NCBI GenBank assembly: GCA_022495995.1
Contig: JAFEMH010000984.1
Span: 62,001-126,000, forward strand
Direction of reading: 5' to 3'
DNA: 64,000 nt
DNA from: Adenophora triphylla var. japonica
Lineage: Eukaryota; Streptophyta; Magnoliopsida; Asterales; Campanulaceae
Part shown: positions 11,351 through 22,871 of the stretch, one piece after another
Layout: each line of letters starts with the position of its first letter
Position numbering within the stretch: position 1 is the stretch's first letter
The notes under the pieces: model-generated
The model's database searches: none
What the model was told of the DNA's origin: nothing
What the model saw: the letters and a program-made list of their open reading frames with translations, nothing else
Program-made: the position numbers and the translations under genes

Positions 11351-12378
11351 AGGTAATACCAACTAATTATACTACGTTATCTTGTTATAACTATATATTA
11401 TTGCTTACATTTACAAACATCTATGGAGTTTGGCCTAATGCTTCTTAATTTGAGGAAGATTGGATAAATGTGTCGAAGAATTGAAAGCGGAATGTTGTTG
11501 TTCTTACGTGTGAGAAGGAGAAAGAAACTTGTAAGATGGCTTGCTGTTTGCTTGGTAAACAATTTGCAGATTATGTCACCATATGTATAAGGCAATAAAA
11601 GCTTGTACGTCTGATATTGTAATAAACAGTCCAGCTATGAAATTCCATGCCTGAATTCCCTTATCACTAGGTCAACTGATTATACATAAGAACTGATCGT
11701 TGTTTACGGCGGCTGTACAAGAGCGCGCCTCACAATATTTTTTTGATACATGCCCCGAAGCAATGGGAAAAAAATATTTTCGAAATTCCAAGCACCCTTA
11801 TTTTTTATAAGACTCTAAATTTGGAAATCAAGTCAAGCACTTCTAAAAATAAACATAATAATCTAAAATATCACTGAAGTATAAATCTATTTTTAAATAT
11901 ATAATTACTGCCCATCTAAATATAAATCTGAAAAATACATGATGGAGTAAAAATCCACTTAGTAATAAAAATCTCGCAAGTGCACGAGTGATCGGAGTAG
12001 TAATATACAGGAGTAAGGGTCGAATCCAGGAGTAAGGGTCGAATCCACATGAACTTTTGTTCTCAAATTAGAAGTTGTTGTGTAGTGATGGATGATTTAT
12101 TAACTTATTCAAAATTTGTGCATTCATTTGAGGTCTAGATATTTTGAGAAATAGTTATTTATTTTGAAACGGAGGTACTATTAATTTTAAAAATTAGCCA
12201 TGTTTTTGGATCATATGTTGTGATAATGACTCGTTAATATTTATTTTAATAACTTGAATTCTTATCATGTATCCTTATAGCTATTTATACTTTATAGTGT
12301 ACATTATGGACTAAAATGCAAGTCATAGGAAGGACTCATTAACTTTATCAATGTTTTATTACTACTTGGACCATTATA

Positions 12379-12555
12379 CTCCCTCCGTCCCTGAAAGATT
12401 GTCCCATTTGCCATTTTGACTTGTCCTAAAAAGTATGTCCCATTTCTAAACTTAGGCATGAATGATAGTGCAAATCTACTAAGGTACAAGAAGGTGAAGC
12501 TTTTCCTTAATAATTACAAAATGTACAACAGGATAATCTTTTAGGGACGGAGGGA

Positions 12556-12556
<1 letters not shown>
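12379..12556. mobile_element. Stowaway-type MITE in copy A
   Basis: CTCCCTCCGTCCCTGAAAGA at the left and GGGACGGAGGGAG at the right, with TA on both sides. Copy B at about 14425 reads straight from GGACCATTA into the TA run, the empty site, which fixes the boundaries at 178 bp. Confidence 0.93.

Positions 12557-12624
<68 letters not shown>
12557..12624. repeat. (TA)n microsatellite, copy A
   Basis: An uninterrupted TA run, matched by a TA run at 14429-14485 in copy B. The Stowaway element inserted at its left edge. Confidence 0.95.
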
Positions 12625-12634
<10 letters not shown>

Positions 12635-13159
12635 AAATAGTCTAGGACCCATGCTATTGAAACAAGCGGAGAAAAGATGATGTTAATTGTGTACCTAATA
12701 ATTCAGTCAAGAGTCATTGGATATAATAAATCATAAAATTAAAGTGATTATGGAAAAATTAAAGATGATGGTAGATTAGTCAATAAAGGGAGAGATAATG
12801 GGTTGGTTAAAAGAACGAAAGGAAATTTGATGATTAACTTCTGCTCAAGTCTTTGTAAATTTTCGCAACTTTTGACTCACTTTTTTTATGCATTTTGTGG
12901 GACTCGGAACCTTCGGTTCAAAATATTGTAACTACTGTTATTTGTTTTGAAAATCAATGAGCAACTATTGTGTTATTTTGGCTAAACTACTATTTTGTCA
13001 ATGAACTCTAGGTCAATTACCAATATTTTCACTGATTTTTTTATTGTTCTCACTAATATATTTCTCTTTTTTAATGTCAAAATTATTTCTTGCGGTTCAG
13101 TCATTACTATTGCAATTTTTTAATTTTTATAGATAAGATTTTAATATTTCATCTGAATG

Positions 13160-13906
13160 GTATAAATCGAATACGACCATAGGTTATAAACCGGGTAAGG
13201 CCCACTGGATTGGACCTAAAGTGTAATTCATACAAGTCCCAAATACGACATAAGGAATGGGCTTTCCTAACTATGCTCGCTGTGCCTACTCGTCATTTAC
13301 CACTATGTCGATCTAGATATATCAGAGTGATCAATATGACTAAGGCTAAAATACCGATATATGCCGATCAAGGCACTCTCATATGCCGATCAAGGCATCT
13401 ACAAAGGCGACCAAGGCCTCAGCAAATGACGACTAGAGCCTCCTCGGTCAATATCAAGACAAGAGAAATTGGCTTCCCTACCCTTGCTCATTTCTTACTC
13501 GACATTCAAACATGCCGCCCAACGTATTATGTCGAGGAGCAAACCTCCTAGGCATACATGCAGAAAGCTTATATAATCCTACTCCAACAAGGATTACGGG
13601 AAGTTATAATTTAACGAGGATTATAATCCTCATCATACACAACTTCCTATCCAAGGATGGACTCTATATCCTACACCTATAAATACAAGTCATAATTCAC
13701 ATAATTCGGGTAACGCATCTTTTGACTAAAAACTCTTGTCAATTGATTTGCTCTCTATATATCACACGAATACTTACTCTCACGCCGGAGGGCCTTCGCG
13801 GGTGAAGCTCCGGCTTAGTTTACGTGTTTGTTCATCTTTTTCAGGCTATTCAAACATTCAGGATATAACCTTCCGCTGAATTTGGGTTGATCCGAACGTT
13901 TTGGCA
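13160..13906 (+). mobile_element. LTR-like sequence between the two direct repeats
   Basis: Order of features: GGTATAAATCGAATACGACC at the left, CCCACTGGATTGG, a block of short ATGCCGATCAAGGC-type repeats, a TATA-type CCTATAAATACAAG at about 13677, then CGCCGGAGGGCCTTCGCGGG and GAAGCTCCGGC. The same order occurs on the opposite strand at 44810-45660. The TATA placement and the isolated position suggest a solo LTR of an unidentified retrotransposon. No target duplication was found, so the ends are approximate. Confidence 0.5.
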
Positions 13907-13919
13907 TCATCACCATCCT

Positions 13920-14425
13920 TTTTATAAATATATGATTATTGCCCATCTAAATATAAATCTGAAAAATACAATAAAACAAATTAAACTTAAACTTATCCAT
14001 ATATTGATCTCCGTCGGAAATTTAAGGAAGTTGAAATTTAAGCCTTTTTAGTAGCATAAATACATAAAAACTCGTAGTGATCTCAACATAGTGCATCATG
14101 AGTTTAGTGTGAATTAGAAGTTGTTATTTAGTGATGGATGATTTATTAACTTATTCAAAAATTTTGTGCATTCATTTGAGGTCTAGATTTTTTGAGAAAT
14201 AGTTATTTATTTTGAAATGGAGGTAGTATTAATTTTAAAAATTAGCCATGTTTTTGGACCATATGTTGTGATAATGACTCGTTAATATTTATTTCTAATA
14301 ACTTGAATTATTATTATGTATCCTTATAGCTATTTATAGTTTATAGTGTACATTATGGACTAAAATGTAAGTCATATATAGGAAAGACTCATTAACTTTA
14401 TCAATGTTTTATTACTACTTGGACC

Positions 14426-14490
<65 letters not shown>

Positions 14491-15510
14491 TCTAGGACCC
14501 ATGCTATTGAAACAAGCAGAGAAAAGATGATGTTAATTGTGTACCTAATAATTCAGCCAATAGTCATTCCATATAATAAATCATAAAATTAAGGGAATTT
14601 GCCCCATAAGTTCCTTTTGGAACAAATCACTTCCCACTAAGTTTCTCATTGTATTAAAATGCCCCATAAGTTCTCATGTTGTATTATGTATAATACAACA
14701 TTTAGTTATGCAGTAGTTTAAAATCATAATATTGCATCCGCACCACCGCCTCCGCCACAGCCCAGCTCCGCCGCCGCCATCTGCTATCGCCGCATGCCGG
14801 ATTTCGGTCAATTTTCGCCGAAATCCGATCAATTTTCACCGGAATCCGGCAATTTTAGCCGGAATCCGGCCGCCTATCGCCGAAATCCGGTCGCCGGAGG
14901 TCGGAATCTGGTCGCCGGTCCATGGGCTTCGGACTCCGGTCACCGGCGGCCGCCGGAATGCAGTATTATGGCCTTAATTGATGTTGTATTTTCGAAACAT
15001 AATACAACATTCATAATACAACATTAAAAGGAACTTATTGAGCATAGATTTTAAAAAAAAAGAACTTATGGGGCAATGACCCTAAAATTAAAGTGATTAT
15101 GGAAAAATATAGGTTAGCTTTAGGGATCCGATGGTAGATTAGTCAATAAAGGGAGAGATAATGGGTTGGTTAAAAGAACAAATGGAATTTGATGATTGAC
15201 TTCTGCTCAAGTCTTTGTAAATTTTCGCGACTTTTGACTCACTTTTTTAATGCATTTTGGGGGACTCGGAACCTTCGGTTCAAAATATTGTAACTACTGT
15301 TATTTGTTTTGAAAATTAATGAGTAACTATTGTGTTATTTTGGCTAAACTACTATTTTGTCAATGAACTCTAGGTCAATTACCAATATTTTCATTGTTTT
15401 TTTTTATTGATCTCACTAATATATTTCTCCTTTTTTAATGTCAAAATTGTTTCTTGCGGTTCATTCATCACTATTGCAATTTTTTAATTTTTATAAATAA
15501 GATTTTAATT
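13920..15510. repeat. Direct repeat copy B (pair with 11893-13147)
   Basis: Second copy of the 1.2 kb repeat. It lacks the Stowaway element of copy A but holds a 490 bp Mutator-like element at 14593-15082. Apart from these insertions and the divergent first 120 bp, the copies look closely similar by eye. Confidence 0.85.
14593..15082. mobile_element. Mutator-like MITE with GC-rich CCGG core
   Basis: Ends GGGAATTTGCCCCATAAGTT and AACTTATGGGGCAATGACCC are imperfect inverted repeats. Both sides carry the 9 bp direct repeat TAAAATTAA (14584-14592, 15083-15091), the length typical of Mutator-like elements. Copy A near 12735 has TAAAATTAA once: the empty site. The core (14732-14960) is GC-rich, with repeated CCGGAATCCGG / CGCCGAAATCCG motifs in a strongly AT-rich setting, and is bordered by TGTTGTATTATG / CATAATACAACA pairs. 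It may be captured DNA or a low-complexity expansion. I assign no protein to it. Confidence 0.9.
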
Positions 15511-17390
15511 GCAGGCCGAAGGTGGTCGGAGGAAGCAATGGTCAACGATGGCCGATGGCTGTGTCGGCACGATTGTAGCGGTGAGAGAAGGGGAAGGACT
15601 GTATAATAAGGTTTGAGAAGGTGGGGTTAGTTTTGTTATTTATAATTATTATAAAGAGAATAAGATATTCTATCGGGTTTTTCATTTCAAACCCAGTGAT
15701 ACTAAAATAAAAATAATATTGTAATATTTTTATTGATAATTTTTCATGTCTCAAAGATTTATTGATAAAAACCCCTTCATCTTATTTCAAAGGAATTTTT
15801 TTAAAGAACTAGCCGTAGTAACAAAAACGTTCTAATTACAATTAAAACCCTAATACAAGTGTTAGAAACTTATGAAACAGAACAAGGTTTATTTATTTAA
15901 TCTATATTATAACATTAAAACAACAATGGTTGATATTATTACTGGACAGCCTAAAACTCATGCTCCACTCATTAATTAATTTAACTCATTACTTAATTAT
16001 AATTAATTAGTGTAGAATATTTATCCTTCCACATTAAATTATTAGATGTCCTCCTACCATTATTACCTCCTAATTTATTTATTTTTAGTTATTTAATTTA
16101 ACAAATTTATATGTCTCAAGTAAAATTTAATTGCACATACAATAATTAACTAATTTAAATGTTTACCTATTTGTATTAATTATTCTCCTCTTGCAATTAC
16201 TCCTTTCCTAATTAATTTATTTTAAACATTCATTTTAACCAATTTACGTTGCAATAAAATTCAATCCTAAAAATTTTAAGAAAATAAATACTCAATCATA
16301 GAGGTTAATGTTGTAACAATTCAGTATATAACATTTAAATTTACTCTATAAAATGTCTAGCTATATAAATAATAAATATAAACAAGCCAACAATTGTAGT
16401 ACTAAGTTTTTTCATTTTAAACATTTGGGAATAATTTTTTGTTTTTCAATTTAAACTATATTTAGAAAACGTTACTTCCTATATTCCAGTTCAAAGTCCC
16501 CTAACTCCATTTCATTTCCATCATCAAATATGGAAAACTCTCTAGTTAACCATTTCTTTTCCGCATCATATGTTTATGTTAAAATAAATTAGTTAATTTT
16601 TTATTAAATTACTAAACTAGCAAACTTTTTTTTTGTTGATATTTCTATTTTTAGACTTTAATTTTTCTTACTTAGATATTTAGATAAGAATTTTTTATAC
16701 TCCTTCATTCTCTATAAATGTATCATTTTGTCCAAAAAAAATATATAATAATTGTCCAATTTTTTGAAAAATTAATTTATCTTCACTTTTAAACAATAAG
16801 TTCTAATTCGCATATTTAAGCTCATGAATTCCTATCATAATAATTACTCCAAAGAAAAACTAAGAGGGTCCAGTGGTAGAGAAAATAATATATAATTGGA
16901 AAAAGCATGTACCCGAAATTAAAAAAAAAAACACGTAATAATCTAAAAACACGAAATTAAAGTGATATTGCGGTGTTTTTATATTTATATTTTTTATGAT
17001 TTTTCATAATAATTACTCCATATAAAAACTAAGAGGGTCGAATGGTAGAGAAAATAATAGTATATAATTGGAAAAATCATGTACCCGAAAAAAAAAAAAA
17101 TAACTCGTAATAATCTAAAAACACATGTTACATTCGCCAAGATTAGATCTTTTCTTTTCTTTTTTTTTTTTTTTGCTAAGAGTCACATCAAATTTCATAT
17201 ACCACATAATTAAATGACTCCATTATTAGTCAACAGTCAACACTTTTGAGTAGTTGTGGAAACTTTAGTAGTTGTGGAAATTTTGGACGGTCCAAATGAG
17301 GGAGTATTTTCATTATTGGTCAACACTACTTGAGTAGTTGTGGAAATTTTGGAATTTATTTCATTGGAACCAAAGGAGGAAGTATTTCCT
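15511..17390. other. AT-rich intergenic and upstream region of the receptor-like protein gene
   Basis: Very AT-rich. It contains one local duplication (16833-16955 and 16999-17125) and, at 17236-17350, repeated GAGTAGTTGTGGAAA motifs. TTGACC/GGTCAA W-box-like cores are visible near 17316 (TTGGTCAAC), plausible for a defence-related promoter but not evidence of regulation. Confidence 0.45.
16833..17125. repeat. Tandem duplication of about 120 bp
   Basis: Both halves contain CATAATAATTACTCCA, ACTAAGAGGGTC, TGGTAGAGAAAATAAT, CATGTACCCGAAA, an A run, and GTAATAATCTAAAAACAC, in order. Confidence 0.85.
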
Positions 17391-17397
17391 TTCTACT

Positions 17398-17405
17398 TAT
17401 AAATA
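17398..17405 (+). promoter_or_regulatory. TATA box of the receptor-like protein gene
   Basis: TATAAATA lies 52 bp before the first ATG and 82 bp before the preferred start codon, a normal spacing for a plant core promoter. Confidence 0.6.
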
Positions 17406-17456
17406 CATCTTAGTAATCAAAAGTTTATTTATCAATCAACCAATATTAAATCCTTC

Positions 17457-20165
17457 GTGTTTCTTTCTTTAGAAAAAAAAAAGACGATGTTGGGTGTTGT
17501 AGTTCTTCAAGTGTTGTTGTGTGTGAGTTGTGTTAGTGCCTCCTCACCCCTTAGTTTTAAAAATAGTTCTAATGAAATCATTCGTTGCATTGATAAGGAG
17601 AGACAAGCACTTCTTTCTTTCAGAATTGGCCTTAGAGTTGTAAATGATTACGCACGTCTCCCTTCCTGGAGTTCCAAAGATTGCTGCAAATGGAGTGAAG
17701 TCGAGTGCAGCAGCCAAACTGGTCATGTAATCAAACTTGATCTTGCGGGTTCAGGTCTAACAGGTAAAATTAGTCCTTCATTGCTTGAATTGCGGGAATT
17801 GACCTATCTGGACCTTAGTATTAATGATTTTGAAAGCATACCAATCCCTAAGTTTTTTGGTTCCTTCACCAAATTAAATCACCTTGGCCTCAGTTACTGT
17901 AACTTCTCCGGAATAGTTCCATCGCAACTTGGAAATCTCTCTAACTTGAATTATCTTGATCTCTCCTCCGATCCTAGGTTTAACATGAACCTCTCTGTTG
18001 AGAACATTGATTGGTTGTCTCGTCTATCTTCCTTGGAAACCCTCAACATGAACCACGTTGACCTCAGTAGAGCAACTCACTGGGTCGACATTATTAAGAC
18101 CCTCCCATTTCTTTCTTACGTGGATTTTTCTGGTTGTCAGCTCTCAAAGGTCAGTTCTCCTTCATCTTCTTCTTCGATAAACTCTTCTTCTTCTACTTCA
18201 ATCAAAGAACTTCGGCTCTTCTCTAATGGTTTTACATCATCCATGTATTCCTGGTTGTTCAAATTCTGCAATTTGGAAATCCTGAATATGTATAACAACA
18301 GCTTAAGTGGGAACCTTTCCGACTTTCTAGATATCTTGTCCGGGTTGCCTGCATTAGAGGTGTTGAATCTTGACAGTAACAAACTTTATGGGCCATTGCC
18401 TGATGGTATCATAAGGTTTTCTTCCCTGAAAGAGTTATCCCTGTACGGCAATCAGCTGAATGGAACTATAACTAAAAACATGGGGTCACTCTCACAGCTT
18501 AAAGAATTGGATCTCTCTTACAACTCTCTCACTGGTACTCTCTCTGAAGCTCACTTTTCAAATCTCTCACTCTTAACCTATCTCGACTTGTCCGGAAATG
18601 CTTTACAAATAAAAGTAAGCCCTCAATGGTCTCCCCATTTTCAGCTAGGTTTTATCGGCTTGAGATCTTGCGATCTTGGCCCACTTTTCCCAAATTGGAT
18701 TAGAACTCAGAAAAACTTTTACTATCTTGATATTTCCAGCTCTGGAATTTCTGATAGCATCCCACCATGGTTGTGGGACCTTTCGACACATGATCCATTT
18801 TTAAATTTATCTTCAAACAATTTCGGAGGCATCATACCTGATTTATCATCAAAGATGCCTCGAGGTTTTGACTTGAGTTCAAATTATTTTGATGGCCCGA
18901 TACCATTGTTTCCTTCTACCTCCATGTCGATAAATCTTTCAAGGAATAAATTTGCTGGGAATCTCGATTTCTTATGCCAATTAAGTGATGCGGCCTTGTC
19001 CTTTCTTGACATCTCATACAATTTACTAACAGGAGGGCTACGATTGTTTGGGGAAACTAGAAAAACTAACTGTTGTTAACTTAGCGCACAACAGACTTTC
19101 TGGGGAAATCCCGTCTTCTATTGGATCCTTATTTCGCTTGGAATCATTATATTTGTACAACAATAGCTTTGAAGGGGAGCTTCCTTTGTCCTTGTCAAAT
19201 TGTGTACGGTTGATCTTCTTGGATGTTGGAGTGAACAAGTTAATCGGAAATGTACCTGCTTGGATTGGGGGGAATATATCGCAGCTCCACGTTCTCGGTC
19301 TGCGATCAAATAAATTTAATGGGACCATCCCTTTAAATTTATGTCAGTTAAATGAACTTCAAGTCTTGGACCTTTCTCGAAACAACTTACACGGAACCAT
19401 TCCTCCATGTTTAAACAACCTCAGTGCCATGGTTCAGAAGGGAATTGAACTTAATAATCATCGACTTTACTTCGACTTCTACACAAGATATGTGAATCTC
19501 GGATTTGTGCCTGACGAAATCTATATTGACTATTCAGTGATAGGATGGCAAGGTAGAGAGCTTGAATTTGGAAATAATCTGAGATTATTGAAGCTCATTG
19601 ATTTCTCAAGCAATAACTTGAGTGGAGAAATACCTGATGATATAACAAAGTTGTTTGAGTTGGTAGCTCTGAACTTATCCAGAAATGCATTGCTGGGTAA
19701 GGTTCCTCAACAGATTGGTCAGCTGAAGTCAATTGTGTCTCTCAATTATCTAGAAACAGATTTTCTGGTAAGATACCTATGAGTTTGTCTCAGCTAAATT
19801 TCTTAAGTTTTCTAGACTTATCGTACAACGAGTTTTTGGGGAAAATACCATCAAGTACTCAAATCCAAAGCCAAGATGCATCCATGTTTATTGGTAATGT
19901 TGGACTTTGTGGGCCTCCACTTGCATCAAAATGCCCTGGAGAATCACCAGGCTTCATTGTTGATGGTGTTAGCGAAGAGAATGATGATGACGAGTTTACG
20001 AAATGGCTCTACATTGGTATGGCTTCAGGTTTCGTTACTGGATTTTGGGGAATATGTGGTGCTTTGCTTCTCAATCGCCGTGGTAGACATGCCTTTTTCC
20101 GCTTCACGAATGACTTGATGGACTGGGTATATGTGAAAATTGCAACCCGCAAATTATATAGGTAA
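17457..20165 (+). pseudogene. EIX/Cf-type LRR receptor-like protein, two frameshifts
   Basis: A single-exon gene of about 900 codons, the usual size for plant cell-surface receptor-like proteins that bind extracellular ligands and signal with SOBIR1-type partner kinases. The preferred start is ATG 17487, because MLGVVVLQVLLCVSCVSASS is a good signal peptide. Next come the LRR N-cap (CIDKERQALLSF, WSSKDCCKW), many LRRs (LDLS-x2-N type), an island with YIDYSVIGWQGRELEF, a C-cap (GLCGPPLASKC), an acidic stretch (EENDDDEF), a membrane segment with GMASGFVTGFWG (GxxxG motifs) and a short tail. Two indels break it: near 19037-19045, apparently 2 bases missing after LLTGGL, and near 19745-19750, one T missing before the last LRR. 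In the three successive frames the whole protein is otherwise present. It could be a recent pseudogene, a null allele or, less likely, sequencing error. Confidence 0.88.
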
Positions 20166-20519
20166 GACCAAATAGTATGTATTCTTATTGTTGCTTTTAC
20201 AAGCATGTGCAAAGTTTATCCTAATGTATCATACTACCTTTGATGTAGTATCATAAATTAATAGCTAAATAAACTGTCTTAATTTTGAAGTTCAATTGCT
20301 CTCTGAAGTGTTGACTAATCATTCCCAAAAAAAAAAAATATACAGCTACTACTTTGGTATAAACTCCCTCCCTAGCATCATTTTCCGTTTTTTACACTTG
20401 AAATGCAAATTACAATGTTAAAGAGAAGAAATAATCCTCACTCCAGTCGGCCTTCTTGTCTTTAACATATCCTCCGTTCAGTTTAGCCTCTCTAACATGC
20501 TTGAAAATAATCAACACAG
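20166..20519. other. 3' flank between receptor-like gene and kinase pseudogene
   Basis: Holds the presumed 3' untranslated region of the receptor-like gene on the plus strand and the decayed 3' end of the kinase copy on the minus strand. No other gene is seen. Confidence 0.4.
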
Positions 20520-21317
20520 TTCTTACATAGCAAACACAAGCAAGATAGAGATTCTTTGCCCACTTCTCTCCAAGAAATCACAATGTCTAATGGTGAAACT
20601 ATATCTGACACATACCTTGACATGTGTGCTTGGAAACTGAGAAGTACGCAAGGTTTCCTGTGTTTCGTCACCAGGTTTGCGACGGGGCACACTCAAGATG
20701 AGGGCAGCTTGATCCCCAGTAGCAAAGCCGGTGGATGTAATGCGATAACCACTGTCCCACCGTCTATGGATGCCCTCACTTGGATTAAGAAAATCAAGCT
20801 CCACAACCTGCAACCAAAAAACCATTATCACCCAGAAATAGAGCGGGTATTTACCCAAAAAATGTTAAAGGGAGAACACTTTTTCACAAATCAATTACCA
20901 TCATTCCAACATTTTTCATTTTATTTATTTATTTTCTCTACATGTACACAATTTATTTGTTCCGAACCCCATCTGATAATACTGCAGACGGACCGAGCTA
21001 TGAACTGAGCTCTCACAAATCCATCCCCTGTCCCACAATACACATCCACACCACACCAAGAATAGAAAGAGAAAAAGGAGGGGGGGGGGTTAAATACAAT
21101 TTTGCACGCTACTTCTCACATGGAGCCGCACAATAATCATAGATTTTTAATGATCCTCAAACTCTCTAAAACATCTATCATAATGAAAATCATTTCCCAG
21201 CCAAACAATACAAAATTGAACAAGAATCATACAAATAAATTGTGCTCTACTAAACAGATGAATCAACATGACCCCCCAGTACCATTTCTCATTTTTTTGG
21301 ATCTCTCCTTTAAAGTA

Positions 21318-21578
21318 CTCCCTCCGTCCCTAAATGAATGCCCCAAATTCATTTTAAGAAACATTCTGAAAATGTGTGCTTTTTATACATTTTAATGGCA
21401 AAGATGCATAAATTTTCTTATTTTCCACTTTCCAAACATTTAGTTTTGCAACAATAAAGTGACTAGTGAAAAAGATTTGGTAAAAAAACATTTAGGGACA
21501 AAGTTCTTTCCAAAAAATGACATTTATTTTGGGATAAATTTTTTTTGAAAATCGACATTCATTTAGGGACACATGGAG
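21318..21578. mobile_element. Stowaway-type MITE in kinase pseudogene intron
   Basis: Starts CTCCCTCCGTCCCTAAATGA after TA and ends GGGACACATGGAG before TA. 261 bp, no coding capacity. Same family as the copy at 22621-22871 but in opposite orientation. Confidence 0.85.
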
Positions 21579-22620
21579 TATTATTTTTCTAACATAAAAA
21601 TTTCAGACACCGATGTCATCCAATTGTAACCGTCGTTCATCAAAAAGGCAAGCTAGAAGATTCATGCGAGATTTTTTGGCTTATTGCTCAGTCTCACCGG
21701 TAATGATGAACTCAAAAGGTCCAACGTTTTGAAAAGGCACTCTACAATGCGACCAAGTGTTTTCTTAAACACGGACTCAACATTGAGTACAAAGGTCTCA
21801 TTTGTTCACAACACAAGTTTTCTTTCTTATCCTTTTGGGGAATATGTTCCATGTTTGAAATTTTGAAATAATTATTTCAGATGTTCAAGTCTATACTCCA
21901 GCATTGCGAGACATGACCACGCCCCATCTGGTACCCGTTGTTGACATGGATGTCACATGAAACCCTTCTCTCCACTTCTTGTTAATCCACTTAAAAGGAA
22001 ATGAGTGAATCAGAATTGTGAAAAGAACAGTTGAAACTTAAGTAATTGCACCATAGAAAAATACTTTACCTAAACATATCAGGTCGTTGATCATACTCAA
22101 CATGCTGACCACTGCTATTTTATCTCCACTTAGTCACTGTATTTCATGTATATTAAAAAAATTAGAGAGGAGCAGCAAATTAAACAATAATCCACTGAAT
22201 TAAACTTTACTGACCTAATCCAAGTCAACAAGAAACAGTTTCTTTTCTTGAGCTGTTGATGGCTGGCCTTGTAAAAAGTTCTCTGGCTTTACATCCCCAT
22301 GCACATAACTGACCATCATAGAATGATATGTAAGAAACAGAAATAGAAATGGAATTCAGCCACCGGGAAAAGTCTTCAGAATCTCATCAGCAGCACGGGG
22401 GAGGGGGTAACTAAATCAATTAGGAACTAACAAAAACAGTTGAGAAATTGTACACATCATACCCCTTCGAGTGCATCTTCTCCAAGATCGACAAAGACTC
22501 CACAGCAATACAAGCTACCATTTCGAATGACATCCTGGAGCATAGAGATTTGAAGAAAGACATGAGATGCCAAAAACAATACAAGGATCCAGAGTAATGA
22601 TTATAAAGTAATATGAAGTA

Positions 22621-22871
22621 CCAAAATGAATGTCCAAATTCAAGAAATTTTTGTCACAAAATGAATGTCATTTTTGTAAATAACTTAGTCCCTACACGCT
22701 TTTTTACCAAAAAAAATCGCTATTCATTTTATTATCGTAAAACTAAATGTTTAGAAAGTGGATAACAAAAAGAATATTTATGCATCTTTGCCATTAAAAT
22801 GTATTAAAAGAACACATTTTCAGAGTGTCCCTTAAAATGAAATTTGGACATTTATTTAGGGACGGAGGGAG
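22621..22871. mobile_element. Stowaway-type MITE, inverted relative to the previous one
   Basis: The right end GGGACGGAGGGAG before TA is intact. The left end begins CCAAAATGAATGTCC and lacks the terminal dozen bases. Reverse-complemented, it shares TAATGGCAAAGATGCATAAA and other text with 21318-21578. Confidence 0.8.

Larger units (their letters stand above)
11893..13147. repeat. Direct repeat copy A (pair with 13920-15510)
   Basis: This copy aligns by eye with 13920-15510, starting at a shared TGCCCATCTAAATATAAATC and continuing through TAGTGATGGATGATTTATTA, AATAATGACTCGTTAATATT-like text and ATTTTTATAGATAAGATTTT at the end. About 100 bp near the start (11945-12060) does not align. Copy A contains a Stowaway element that copy B lacks. 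No gene is recognised in either. Confidence 0.85.

Noticed and set aside
11893..15510. The two 1.2 kb direct repeats as LTRs of one retrotransposon
   Set aside because: They do not start with TG or end with CA, no primer site or purine tract adjoins them, and their first 100 bp do not align.
20556..21008. Plus-strand 150-codon open frame
   Set aside because: It is antisense to the kinase exon VVELDFL...STHVK, whose match on the minus strand is clear.
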